DNA from: Anaspis maculata
Lineage: Eukaryota; Arthropoda; Insecta; Coleoptera; Scraptiidae
Direction of reading: 5' to 3'
NCBI GenBank assembly: GCA_949128115.1
Contig: OX421962.1
Coordinates: 55,903,787 to 55,967,786, forward strand
DNA length: 64,000 nucleotides
Below the pieces are notes generated by a model. That model did not search any database and was not told where the DNA came from. It saw nothing but the letters and a program-made list of their open reading frames with translations. The position numbers and the translations under genes are program-made. Below are positions 1 through 9,442 of the stretch, in pieces (positions within the stretch are counted from its first letter, which is position 1; each line of letters begins with the position of its first letter).

Positions 1-64
1 GTAGCTTTTGATCCATTAAGGGAATGCTGGAAGTCTTGATCGATTTGTATGATTAGTTCGTCCC
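1..64 (-). CDS. Candidate paralogous terminal exon, cut by window edge
   Basis: Read on the minus strand, a CTATAG acceptor at 65-70 is followed by an open stretch beginning GDELIIQIDQD. It closely matches the end of the exon at 1197-1061 (GDSDRLIIKIDQD), with one proline-isoleucine position also similar upstream. After the shared IDQD the two differ: this copy continues FQHSLNGSK off the window edge, while the other stops three codons later. The exon could be an alternative 3' exon of the same gene, or a tandem duplicate. Its phase (two bases before the first full codon) matches the donor phase of the preceding exons. The product is unrecognised. Confidence 0.4.
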
Positions 65-150
65 CTATAGGCCACAGGGGGCGGAAGGTTGTTTAAACAA
101 ATACCAACTCTCGCAAAGTTGAAAGATCCAGTTTCCTGACATGAATTCGT

Positions 151-384
151 TCATATTAACGTATGGTCCAAAAGTTTCATGGTTCTCACTTTTCTTCTGT
201 CATGTTTCATCATTCTCTGAGCAACAGCAGGATCAATTTCTCTAATGTGAAATGCTCGAATGTTTTTGAAAATGCGACGCCGTAATTGGTATTCATTTGC
301 AGCCTCCCAAACCTTGTCGTATACTTTTCTGCTCAATACTGACCAAAAATCTTTTATCAGTCGAGCTTGCGCTACATTGGGAGA
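151..384 (-). pseudogene. Tc1/mariner-type transposase C-terminal fragment
   Basis: The reading begins SPNVAQARLIKDFWSVLSRK and continues with WEA, a basic LRRRI helix and IDPAVAQRMM. This order (N-x-P ... PIEDFW ... KVY ... WEA ... IDP.V.QR.M) is characteristic of the end of insect Tc1/mariner-superfamily transposases. In that family the glutamate of PIEDFW is the third acidic catalytic residue; here the position reads IKDFW, with lysine in place of the glutamate, so the fragment would be inactive even if the N-terminal half existed. No D-D portion is present nearby. Confidence 0.7.
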
Positions 385-616
385 CATGAGCTTAGATCGA
401 GAAATTGATGCTGCTGTTGTCCAGAGAATGATCGAACATGGCAGAAGAAAACTGAGAGCCACCAAAGATAGTGGCCCATCTTCAATATGTTAAATATGGA
501 TTTGTTATTGCTATAGATGATGTTAAATTTTGCAATGTTAAGTTACAAAGTTGAAACTATCCAAAAAAAGTTATTAGCTTCAAAAAAATTTCTCAAAACT
601 TTCGGACCATACGTTA
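157..616. mobile_element. Fold-back Tc1/mariner-derived element
   Basis: Both ends carry TTAACGTATGGTCC in opposite orientation, followed by AAAAGTTT / AACTTTCGG, and the arms remain similar inward for about 150 bases. Each arm, read outward, encodes the C-terminal tail of the same transposase, so the element is two transposase 3' ends joined head to head. The flanking TTAA could be part of the terminus or a target duplication. It is non-autonomous. Confidence 0.75.
398..490 (+). pseudogene. Transposase C-terminal tail, opposite arm
   Basis: The plus strand reads REIDAAVVQRMIEHGRRKLR before a stop, the same tail as on the minus strand of the left arm (REIDPAVAQRMMKHDRRKVR). The same terminal coding piece therefore sits in both arms of the inverted repeat. 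Divergence between the arms suggests an old event. Confidence 0.65.
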
Positions 617-1060
617 AGTCAGCCCCCAGGAATTTAACAGCTCCAACAGCTTCAAGGGAAACATAGTTCAAGTGATATATCATTTTGAAGGCTTAATACT
701 GATTATAACAAGGGTCGGCTTTTTTAAACCGAGCAAGTAGCTCTCGAGCAAATGCATTTCAAAGTTTCAGGTAGTAAGTCTGTTTTCAGTTCCGTTTTCA
801 GAAAAAATTCAGAGTACCATTTTATAGCCTAGGTATGTTGAAAATTCTCTTTAGATGTTTCCCATTTTTTCAAAAATACGAAAAATGGTTTTGATCATTT
901 TTTTGAGTCAAACACCCCTATGTGTTTAAGTTCAAAAACCGTCAACCCGCCATTAGAGCTTTACTGAGAAGTGGAATCAGGTAAACAAATATACCCTTCC
1001 ATCAAAAGCGTCCACCAACGCGAATCATTTTCAAGTTGAGTCCCTAACCGGTCTCTTTAA
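617..1060. other. Non-coding stretch
   Basis: No convincing coding signal or repeat structure was recognised. It lies between the fold-back element and the last exon of the minus-strand gene and would be intron or 3' UTR if the two terminal exons belong to one locus. Confidence 0.4.
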
Positions 1061-1197
1061 TCAAGTATGGGTGTCTTGATCAATTTTAATAATTAGCCTA
1101 TCAGAATCGCCGGGGATCGTATTGAAACTATTTTCCTCACTAGCTTGATTGGAAGTTGTAGCTGGAGTCAAAGTGGTACTCGATGGTCCTGGCATGT
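1061..1197 (-). CDS. Uncharacterised gene, last exon (stop TGA)
   Basis: On the minus strand, ATTGTATTTCAG precedes an exon of 137 nt: two bases completing a codon, then 45 codons ending TGA. The predicted segment is Ser/Thr/Pro-rich (MPGPSSTTLTPATTSNQAS) and ends GDSDRLIIKIDQDTHT. Its entry phase matches exactly the donor phase of the exon at 1481-1257. A second good donor (GTGAGG at about 1141) sits inside the exon, in the phase needed to splice to the similar exon at 64-1, so alternative 3' ends are possible. I do not recognise the family. Confidence 0.65.
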
Positions 1198-1256
1198 CTG
1201 AAATACAATCCAGAAATAATTATTCATTTTTGCAATTGAACTATCCAATTACTTAC

Positions 1257-1481
1257 TGGCACAAGGTTGGCTAATAGACATTCCACGGAAGTCGGCCAAT
1301 AAACTGGATTCAGCCGGATGTGTCTTGGTAATTTCCATAAATTTTTCTATCTTCAGTTTTTTTTTCTCGTTCAATTCCCTTCCACGACGCTTCAACACTC
1401 TTCGCGTCCTTCGGGATTTTTGGTCTTCTCTAGCACTGTTTCGATATTTGTATAGTAGGTCGCCATATCCGATTCTTCTTT
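1257..1481 (-). CDS. Uncharacterised gene, basic internal exon
   Basis: A 225-nt exon open throughout, bounded by a pyrimidine-rich acceptor (CTTTTATATTTAG) and a perfect GTAAGT donor, with phase 1 at both sides. The product is strongly basic and probably helical: it begins RRIGYGDLLYKYRNSARE, has an Arg/Lys cluster (RRTRRVLKRRGREL), a KKKLKIEKFMEI stretch, then HPAESSLLADFRGMS. This looks like a nucleic-acid-binding or nuclear-localising linker, but that is inference from composition only. No known domain was recognised. The open frame, splice signals and shared phase with both neighbours are the evidence for a real exon. Confidence 0.7.
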
Positions 1482-2540
1482 CTAAATATAAAAGAAAAGG
1501 CGACTATGAAAACTTTTATCATGACAAAAAACTACCAACAACAACGCTTATTGCAATAACATCATAATAAATAAACTGTATGAGGTAATTCCGGGACAGA
1601 TGCCACACTTGACTTGAAAAATTCATTCTCCACTAGCATTTGGTTTCATAGTATTTAAAAAAATGTTAGTGAATACTAAATTCAGTCAAAAACAATATAA
1701 AGTACTCAAAAATTGATAAATCGGATCGACAAATTACAAAAAAAAATTAAAAACAGACAGGTGTTTTTGGCCATCTCTCCCAACAGTGCGGGCTAGATGC
1801 CCCATGTAAATGGGAGTGACGCCCCAGAAGCAAATTGTCAATATTACTAATGATTTCCATTTTTATTATAAATTTAGGAATATAATTTTCAAAATTATCA
1901 ATTTTTGTAAAAATAATAATCGGTTATTGGATATAAAAAACAATATCCAAAAAGAAAACAAAAACAAAAACAAAACACTTGATATTCTTCACTCCACTTG
2001 TACAACTTTTTCTTAGTTGCTTTTTTGATTGCGGCACGTTTCTCTTCTCTCCCACAAGCATGGCACTTGTCCAAATACATTTTTGTTAATTATCTTCATA
2101 TTCAACCTTGCAACACAATTAGTGACAGAAAGATGACCTGATTGTGTAGCAAAAATGGCAGGGCATCAATACCTAGGGAAAATGGGGCATCAATCCTTTT
2201 TGTAGGGGAGAGATGCCTCCGGGCTTTTGGGCATATGCAGCTTTTAAATGACGCCTGCATTTTGATGCAAGACTAACCTAAACCGTGCAATTGATGATCT
2301 AAGTGAAAATATTCAACCAATAATACTGCGTTTCAATTTGCTCGTACTTTCTAAATCATGCAATATAATAGCACGCATTAAAAACCATTGAGCTCCCTTT
2401 ATTTTGCCGTAAAACCCGAAAAACTGGGAATTTCATGGGAGAATCTGCTGCATACCGATTCATCAGTTGTGCAGAATGAATGCTATTGTTCATCGGCGGC
2501 ATCTGTCGGATAGTTTGAAAAATGGAGTTTGAAACTGCTA
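1482..2540. other. Intron-like AT-rich stretch with GGGGCATC motifs
   Basis: No supported exon. Several short GGGGCATC / GATGCCCC motifs occur between 1770 and 2240 and suggest an old repeat, and a minus-strand C-x2-C peptide around 2080-1980 is too short to classify. Confidence 0.35.
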
Positions 2541-2550
2541 GGGCATCTTA

Positions 2551-2588
2551 CCCGGTGGGGCAACTCACCCGGTGGGGCAACTCACCCG
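2551..2588. repeat. 17-bp tandem repeat, about 2.2 copies
   Basis: The unit CCGGTGGGGCAACTCAC is repeated with no mismatch and followed by a third partial CCGG. It is G-rich against an AT-rich background. The plus-strand frame stays open for 97 codons across it, but nothing in the translation is recognisable. Confidence 0.8.
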
Positions 2589-2972
2589 GAACTACCTCAA
2601 TTATAATTAAAGTGCTCAAAAGCCAAAGGGTTACAAGTGAATTTCTGGAAAAAATTGGGACTGCTACCCATCATTACATACAAAATTGTGAAGAATCGAG
2701 CAGTCAAAGAATACATCCGGTGAACATGATAGCTAAAATAGCTACCAAACAATATGACAAAATCACAAAAATGTCAGCAGTTTATGAAAGAGATCAACAG
2801 GCCTCAACTTGATCATCTCAAAACAAATGTTTTGTCATTGATACTCCTTATTGGCTTCTAGGCGCCAAAATTCAAGTAAACATATCAAAAATTGAAGTGG
2901 TCCATTACAAAAACTCGCTCAGGTTCAAATGTTTCATATTTGGATATCGTGTTTGCTAATATACTGTATGAT

Positions 2973-3600
2973 ATACAGGGTGACAAAAGAAGGAGTGCAA
3001 AGTGGTCAATTTTCAAGAATGGGTAACTTTTTTAAAAACAATCCACGTTTCCCGAAAGGCTTCTGCGCATACCTGTGAAAGTAGGACGTTGCCATATCTA
3101 TATCACGACAACAAGTTGACAACACTATAATACGGTGTGCGTGTGTAATGTCACGCAAATTTCAGCTGACAGCGCTTGACGTCGATTTGACGTTTCGACA
3201 GATCTAACCAAATAACGCTCTTGTTTCGTTGATCGCCTTACAGTTCGTTGTGTTTCGTTAGTTTCGTATCACCTGAATCTTTTCTGCGTCTTTCTGCCAT
3301 ACGGCACGTAACATTTCATTCCTGAACAATATTAAATGTTGAATGGTTAGGAGGTTATGTTTGTTGTTTGTTTACATTTCGATTATTGATTGACAGTTGC
3401 CATTGACAGTGACACTTCGTGCGTCAAAATTGAAATTACCGCGCTCTGCAGGTATGCGTTCTCATGTGTGCGCTGAAGTGATGTACGTGGTGGTAAACGT
3501 GGATTGTGGATTTTTTCTAATTTTATTTTTGGAAACCTCGCATTAATATCTCAAAACGGTTTTTGACATTTTAACGCCTTCTATTTTTTTGTACAGGGTG
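2973..3600. mobile_element. Probable degenerate inverted-repeat element
   Basis: TATACAGGGTGACAAAAG at the left is a typical MITE end for this window. Inside, CAATCCACGTTT near 3041 is inverted as AAACGTGGATTG near 3500, and GCATACCTG near 3068 as CAGGTATGC near 3449. The right border is not clear, since the GTACAGGGTGTG at 3591 faces the same way. Confidence 0.4.
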
Positions 3601-3609
3601 TGCACGTAT

Positions 3610-4893
3610 AAATTATACCACTCCCCCTTATCTCCTCAATTATAATTTTAAAAATGGAAAACGATTCTATACGTAAGCATCTGTCAACAAAAATCACCTG
3701 TGGTAGATCAGGGTGCAACATTGAAATTTTTTCTCAAACTGTATTCAATAAGAAAATCGATTCCACTGATCATTCTGATTATAAATATACATATCACACT
3801 TAATAAATCAGTCAACAAAGCCATGTGAAAAAATTATTGAAGTTTTAAAAAATATCCAAAAAAAATTTGTTAGAAAGTAATTTAGTGAATTTTGGGTGAA
3901 TGCGATATTAGCGTATCATGTTCCTGGGTTTACACTGATCAAGTTTTGTGGATACTTAGTTCCTTAGAATTTTATTCCAGATGGATAGTTAGTTTATCCT
4001 ACTCCAACAGCGCAGTTTTTGTATACAGGCATTTTTAAGGACACAATCTTCTTAGCAAGTACTCACGTTTTTCTTTATAAGAATACTTTTTCTTGTTTGC
4101 ATTAGCATTCGCCCAGCGTGAATCGAACCATTATAAGCACTGAGGCAACAGGCTCGAGACAGTGACTTCAACGATAGAACGAACGCACACTGGACGACCT
4201 ATAGAAGCAGCAGAAGCTATGCTAATGACAATGTGTGAACAAAGTTTTTCAAAAAGTCCTGTGTGCTTGCCACCCATCGTGGCCGTTGTACCGTGTCTCG
4301 AATTTGTCAACCCACCAGCTTCTTTCTTATGGTAGGTATGCTGCAAAGAAGTTTGATTCAGACTGTGCAAATTGTAATGCAGAAGAAAAAGAGCCTGGAA
4401 AGATTCACAAAATAAGGTTTAGTTCGTTGATTACCTGAAAAGCACGTTGTTAGAGACTAGAACCTTCCACCTGAAAAGAGATTCCAAAGAACTATTGACA
4501 AAATTAGATAAATATAAATAGGTACGAATATGCCAAATCACAGCTAAGTACTTGGTTTCATGCAATTGAGCTTTCAAATCTGGCGCTTGTTCTTGGACAT
4601 CTTGTATTTAGCATATAGCACTACGAACAGATAAACCGATAAGACACAAACATTCTTTCACCAAAATTATTATAGCGGCATCTCCAAATTGAAAGAAAAA
4701 TTATATACCTACCGCACGACTATTTTCGAACTTTTCTCCAAGATATTCTATCAATGGATACAATGTATTTACACCCCCTTGTGAATTTATGCATATCTGA
4801 ATCAAGTCCCCTTTATTAATGATATTCGCACATGTACTTAGTTCCATCCGAAAGATCTTTTCCTTGGAAAGAACCTATATTTAAAATCCTTAC
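3610..4893. other. Intron-like stretch
   Basis: Lies between the exons at 4999-4894 and 1481-1257. Both strands around 4140-4440 are open for some 70 codons, but neither translation is recognisable and no matching splice phases were found. Treated as intron. Confidence 0.4.
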
Positions 4894-4999
4894 TGTTCTT
4901 AGGAGGAGGGAATGGACGTGAAAGCTCTTCTATTGGGTCAATGTTTGATCCTCCTGGAAGATCTGTGACCGTAAGATTGGACTCTGTCATGTCTTCCAA
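4894..4999 (-). CDS. Uncharacterised gene, upstream exon
   Basis: A TGTTTGTTTCAG acceptor precedes a 106-nt exon (35 codons plus one base) that ends at a GTAAGG donor. The translation starts LEDMTESNLTVTDLPGGS, continues NIDPIEELSRPFPPPKN, and is acidic then proline-rich. The one leftover base completes a lysine codon with the start of the exon at 1481, so the three exons read as one frame to the stop at 1061. The first exons (entry phase 0) must lie further right on the minus strand; I could not identify them. Function unknown. Confidence 0.6.
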
Positions 5000-5302
5000 C
5001 TGAAACAAACAATCAATCATTACAACAAAAATTTGGCAGTGGGAACTCACGACTGAAAATAAATAATACTCATGTAACTATAAGTACTTATCTAGATTAA
5101 ATTATTACCAAAAACATAATCTAAAAGAAAATTCGTAAAATTAATACACGTTTACACATTTTTAGACAATACTTCATACTAAATATTTCTATCAAGTGGC
5201 GTGCAACCAAAATGTTAAAACGCAAATTAAAATGTCATATTAAAGTATGTGTCCAGCATTGTTGGTTCTTGGTTTCTTAAAATGGCTTTGAATATTATAA
5301 TT

Positions 5303-5525
5303 AGGTTTAGATGTTTCTCAAGGTCTTGCCACAGGTTTTTGATGTTTTTATTATTGGTCGACGTGCGTTTTGGCACTAAAGGCCATTTTCGAGACGACGA
5401 CGAATGAAAATCCAAAATGGTCGCAGCAAAAAAGTTGTCAAATTTGACGAATAAAAATCTTTTTGCGTCGACCAATAATAAAAACATCAAAAACCTGTGG
5501 CAAGACTTTGAGAAACATCTAAACC
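5303..5525. mobile_element. MITE with about 60-bp terminal inverted repeats
   Basis: AGGTTTAGATGTTTCTCAA at the left is mirrored by TTGAGAAACATCTAAACCT at the right, and the match continues inward for roughly 60 bases through GACCAATAATAAAAACATC, with one or two mismatches. The flanks show TTA on both sides, a possible short target duplication. The arms are well preserved, suggesting a young copy. Antisense open frames here come from the palindrome. Confidence 0.8.
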
Positions 5526-5529
5526 TGAT

Positions 5530-6980
5530 TAAAATGTCATAGTTTTTGTATTTGAGGCTGTATACGCATCAGGGTATCAATATTCTCCCTCACAAATGAA
5601 GAAAGATATAGAGATTTTGATGGAATTTTATTAAATGTTTGTCCACCTTGTTTTCGTTTGGATTACCCCACATTTTTCCAGAAGCCGAATAGCCCTATAA
5701 CACTGGGGAAAGTTTCTAAACGATTGCTGGGACATTTTGTAACGAACGAAAAAATTATCAATTGTTTTATAATTTTGAAAGACGTCAAAAATTGAATACA
5801 TGGCCGTTTTTTTGAAAAAAGTTGCCATCAAAAAAGAAAGAAATATTTTTTTCACATAACTGAAAGAAACTTTATGTATTAAGTTTTTCAAGTTTCGTCC
5901 TATAGTCCGTACACCGTATGAGAAAAAAGAGTTTTTATCTTCATTCTTGAGGGAGAAATCTAAAAGATAATTTTGCCTTGCTGAGGATACCAGCGAGGAA
6001 TACAGCCTAAAATCTTTTTTTCAATACCGAAGTGCGCTCGGAAGTGCGAGTATACGCATTTGCTTTCTTAATTGTTACGGTCTATTGTCAAAATATCTGT
6101 ATCGTGGGTAAAATCTATGCAAGAACTTTATATGAGTCTTAATTTTTCTTCTCCTAAGCCCTATATATGTTTACAATGCTCGTTTATAGTTTAAACACGA
6201 TTAGCAGTGGCACGCATTCAATGACGTTGATGACAATGAGATAGAGAGACAGTTTTTGATGGAAACAATCATGTATTAATCATTAGATGCCAAATATAAG
6301 TGAGCAAACCAGAACTTCCTATGCCTTACAAGCTTATTAACAGAAAACAATTAAACCAAATGTAAAAAGAAAATTCAGATTTAGCATCACAGGGTGAGTC
6401 AGTCGTACACTTTCGTCCTATAGTTCGTGCACAAATTTCACATCTAGCAAACAACCACAATCAACTCAAGTATTACATAAGTTTCAAAAGTAGGTACACA
6501 AACCTAATGTTTACTTAACAACATTCAGAGTATTTAGTTTGATAAAATATTGCTTACCTTTAGTTTAGCGGAGATAAAAAATATATCCATGAATCGATTC
6601 TCAGCAGCCACTTTTGTTTAGTAGTATACGACTGCCGTCAACAGCTGAGAGATCAAAACAAAAATGGGAGACTACCTGCATTTTGTGCAGCAGTCAAACT
6701 CTTGTGAAGGGTGGCGGGTGAGGGATGGAATATTCCACTGTTGTCATCATTATATTCAAGACTGCGACTCGCATGGAGGGTTGCCATCAACACAATGCGT
6801 GGTAGCTAGTGGCCGGTGATTTTGGGAAATCTTTATACTAATAGAATGTAGGTACTTTTGTACAGGGTGTATCATCCTCCACGGCAATCGCATCCAACTC
6901 GAAAAATACGCATCCCAGGAAAAACAAAATTTTCATTATATGTACTTATCTTTTTTCAACCACGATCTTCCAGATCTTTT
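5530..6980. other. Non-coding stretch with repeated TTTCGTCCTATAGTCCGT motif
   Basis: No exon recognised. TTTCGTCCTATAGTCCGTACAC (5891-5912, a few bases approximate) and a near copy at 6412-6432 face the same way. Their CTATAGTCC core resembles the ends of the large palindromic elements described elsewhere, so these may be solo termini. Confidence 0.4.
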
Positions 6981-7182
6981 GAACTATTTGCGATTTGAAT
7001 TAAGTTTGTCCGCCACAAGATGGCTTCCAAATCCGCGCGGATTGAATTTGAGTAATGACAACTGAACTGCCAATGACAACAAAGCAACATAACAACGGCA
7101 GCCAATCATCATCAACGCATGCCACTATTGGCAGCCATCTTGTGGCGGAAAAAATGAATTTGAATCGCGAATAAGGTGGTTC
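6981..7182. repeat. Imperfect hairpin, about 200 bp
   Basis: GTCCGCCACAAGATGGC near 7009 is inverted as GCCATCTTGTGGCGGA near 7134, flanked by GCGATTTGAATT / GAATTTGAATCGC. It lies between two CAGGGTGT ends (6864 and 7220) and may be the remnant of a MITE. Confidence 0.6.
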
Positions 7183-7219
7183 AAAAACAGCACAGTAAAA
7201 AATTCATTGTTCATCTCTA

Positions 7220-7745
7220 CAGGGTGTCCGTTTTTTGAGACTAAGCATGGGTATATCGCTTATCTTGAGAGATACAAAGTCGGTTAAATTAGGAAAAAGT
7301 TGCGCATTTGGATTGGGACAAAAACCGGTTGGAGGTGGCCTTTTCTAATCTAGACATTGTCAGGGCACTTTTTAAAGGGGAATTCAAAGCTGCCAAAATC
7401 TTTATTCCAGCTCTCAAAGCAACCGAGATACGACATTCAACTTTTTTCTTCAATGGGCGCCATATTGGATTTTGATTGGATTGGATTTTCCCCTTGAAAA
7501 AGTGCCTCCACAATATCTTAATTAGAAAAGGCTACCTTCAACCGTTTTTCAAATGAAAAATAAAAACAAAAATTACAAATTTCTGTTTTTTTTTCAATAT
7601 CTCGAAAACTAAAACTGACAAGTCAAATATCTTTTTGGATAATTGATCGTCATAAAAATTCGCAACTTTTTTCTAATTTAACCGACTTTGTATCTCTAAA
7701 GATAAGCGAGATACCCATGCTTAGCCTCGAAAAACGGACACCCTG
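7220..7745. mobile_element. TA-flanked MITE, CAGGGTGTCCG ends
   Basis: The left end CAGGGTGTCCGTTTTTTGAG and right end CTCGAAAAACGGACACCCTG are inverted, and similarity continues for about 85 bases. TA lies directly outside both ends, as expected from a Tc1/mariner-type target duplication. No transposase is encoded. Confidence 0.85.
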
Positions 7746-7859
7746 TATACTAGGTGACTTATGATGCAACAATAAACAGAGGCTTTGCAGTAGTTTTTGT
7801 TTGGACGTATTTTGCCAATGAGCATTGAATATGCGTTTGTAACTTTGAACTAATATATA

Positions 7860-8925
7860 CCGGGTGATCATTTGAAAACTATCCACCTGCAATAACTCCC
7901 GATTCCTAGTCAATATTTCATCAAGCAAAAACAGGTCGATTTTTATATCGGGGGGTACACCTAAAACATACATTGGCAGATTTCTATCTTCAGCCCCCTC
8001 GCCCCCACTCACCCCAACTTTGAAATTGCAAATCACACTACCTGGTACTTTGCGATACATCAAACTGAAGAGAATTGATTTTCCTTCTGAAAAAAATATT
8101 TTTAAAATTTTAATTTTTAATCCCTAAAAAGTTTCTGAGTGTCCCATTTAATATTCGGGACCCCTCAAATCTCTTCAGTTCAGTCAACATCATCCCAAAT
8201 AGCACTGAACAAGATAATTTTCGTTGCAAAAAGTGCCACCCAAATTCACCCCATGGCTCTCCCCCACCTCAACTTCAAAATTAAACGAAACACCACCTAC
8301 TTTGTGATACATCAAATTGAAAGGAATGGAATTCTCTTTCTGAAAATAATTTTCTTGAAATTTTCAACCTCTTCCCGATTGAATTGGACATTTAAAGTAT
8401 TTAAGGAAGAAAATGGAGGTTTTGAAAAAATTTCAAAAATTTTGTTCAAGAAAAGAATTCAATCCCCTTCAATTTGATGTTTCACAAAGTAGGTATTGTC
8501 ATTTTTAATTTTTAGGGTCAGGTGGGGGGAGCGAAGGGGTGAATCTGGGTGGCACTTTTTTTATACAAAAAATCCGATCTTCCGAAGCTGTGCAGGATGA
8601 CGTTGACTGCATTGTAGAGAATTGAGAGATCAAGAATAATAATCAATTTACTCAAAAAATTTTAGGAAGAATTTTAGGTGGGGTTGGAAATTTTATAAAT
8701 ATTTTTTCATTATTCAAGTCTGTTTAATATGATGTATCGCAAAACAGGTAGTGTCATTTGAAATTTCAAAGTTGGGGTGGGTGGGGACGAAGGGGCTGAA
8801 GAAATTCGCCACTGTATGTTTTAGATGTCCCCCTAGATATAAAAATCGACCTGTTTTTGCTCGAAGACATTTTCACTAGGTATGGGGAGTTATTGCAGGT
8901 GGATAATTTTCAAATGATTACCCGG
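7860..8925. mobile_element. 1.07-kb palindromic element, CCGGGTGATCATTTG ends, copy 1
   Basis: Left CCGGGTGATCATTTGAAAAC and right TTTTCAAATGATTACCCGG are inverted repeats; arms continue through the region encoding CAGGTCGATTTTTATAT on each side. TATA flanks both ends. A second copy with the same ends and interior is at 36862-37941. The arms contain alternating short GAATTGAATTCTCTTTC modules in both orientations. Open frames here run across palindromic arms and are not regarded as genes. Confidence 0.85.
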
Positions 8926-8942
8926 TATATTATTTAACCTCT

Positions 8943-9076
8943 GGTTCCACTAAAGTTTTATGAGCGGATTGAATCTATCTCGCTGATAATTACTATGCAC
9001 CAGTCAATAGCATGACTAGTTGCTTAGTTACTATGAGAGTGATACATTCAATTTGTTGATAAAAGTTTGTGGAACC
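8943..9076. mobile_element. Small MITE, GGTTCCAC ends
   Basis: GGTTCCACTAAAGTTTTATGAGCGG at the left is mirrored by AAAAGTTTGTGGAACC at the right. Its first bases resemble the element at 26391-26630, suggesting one family. Confidence 0.5.
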
Positions 9077-9442
9077 GTACTTAAAGTGGAATTTCAAGAT
9101 GATTTCTGAAGTTTCAAGCCAAAATATCTTGAAAATGAAGCTTCCCTCTACTAATAATCTTCGCCTCTAGAAATGTTTGATAACATGCGTTTATTATTGC
9201 ACAGTATAGATACTTATTTTAGTAAGCTTTACTACAGGATGTCCGGTGTTTAATCGCGAAAACTTTGACGGATATAGAAAGTTGGAATTGAAAAATTATT
9301 TTTTGCATAAGCTTTGAACCGTTTAACCGATTTTGTTCAAATTTAAACCAAAGTTTACAATTTTGATTAGGGCTTCGTTATCGAGATATTTGGGTTTGAA
9401 ACTTTAGAAAACATCTAAAAATCTCCACACAAATTTTTTTTC

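Noticed and set aside
2522..2812. Plus-strand 97-codon ORF as a gene
   Set aside because: Starts in a 17-bp tandem repeat, no domain recognised, no splice context; nothing beyond open length supports it.
7650..8477. Open frames of 112-137 codons as genes
   Set aside because: They run across arms of palindromic elements, have mirror partners in the opposite arm, and no recognisable domains.
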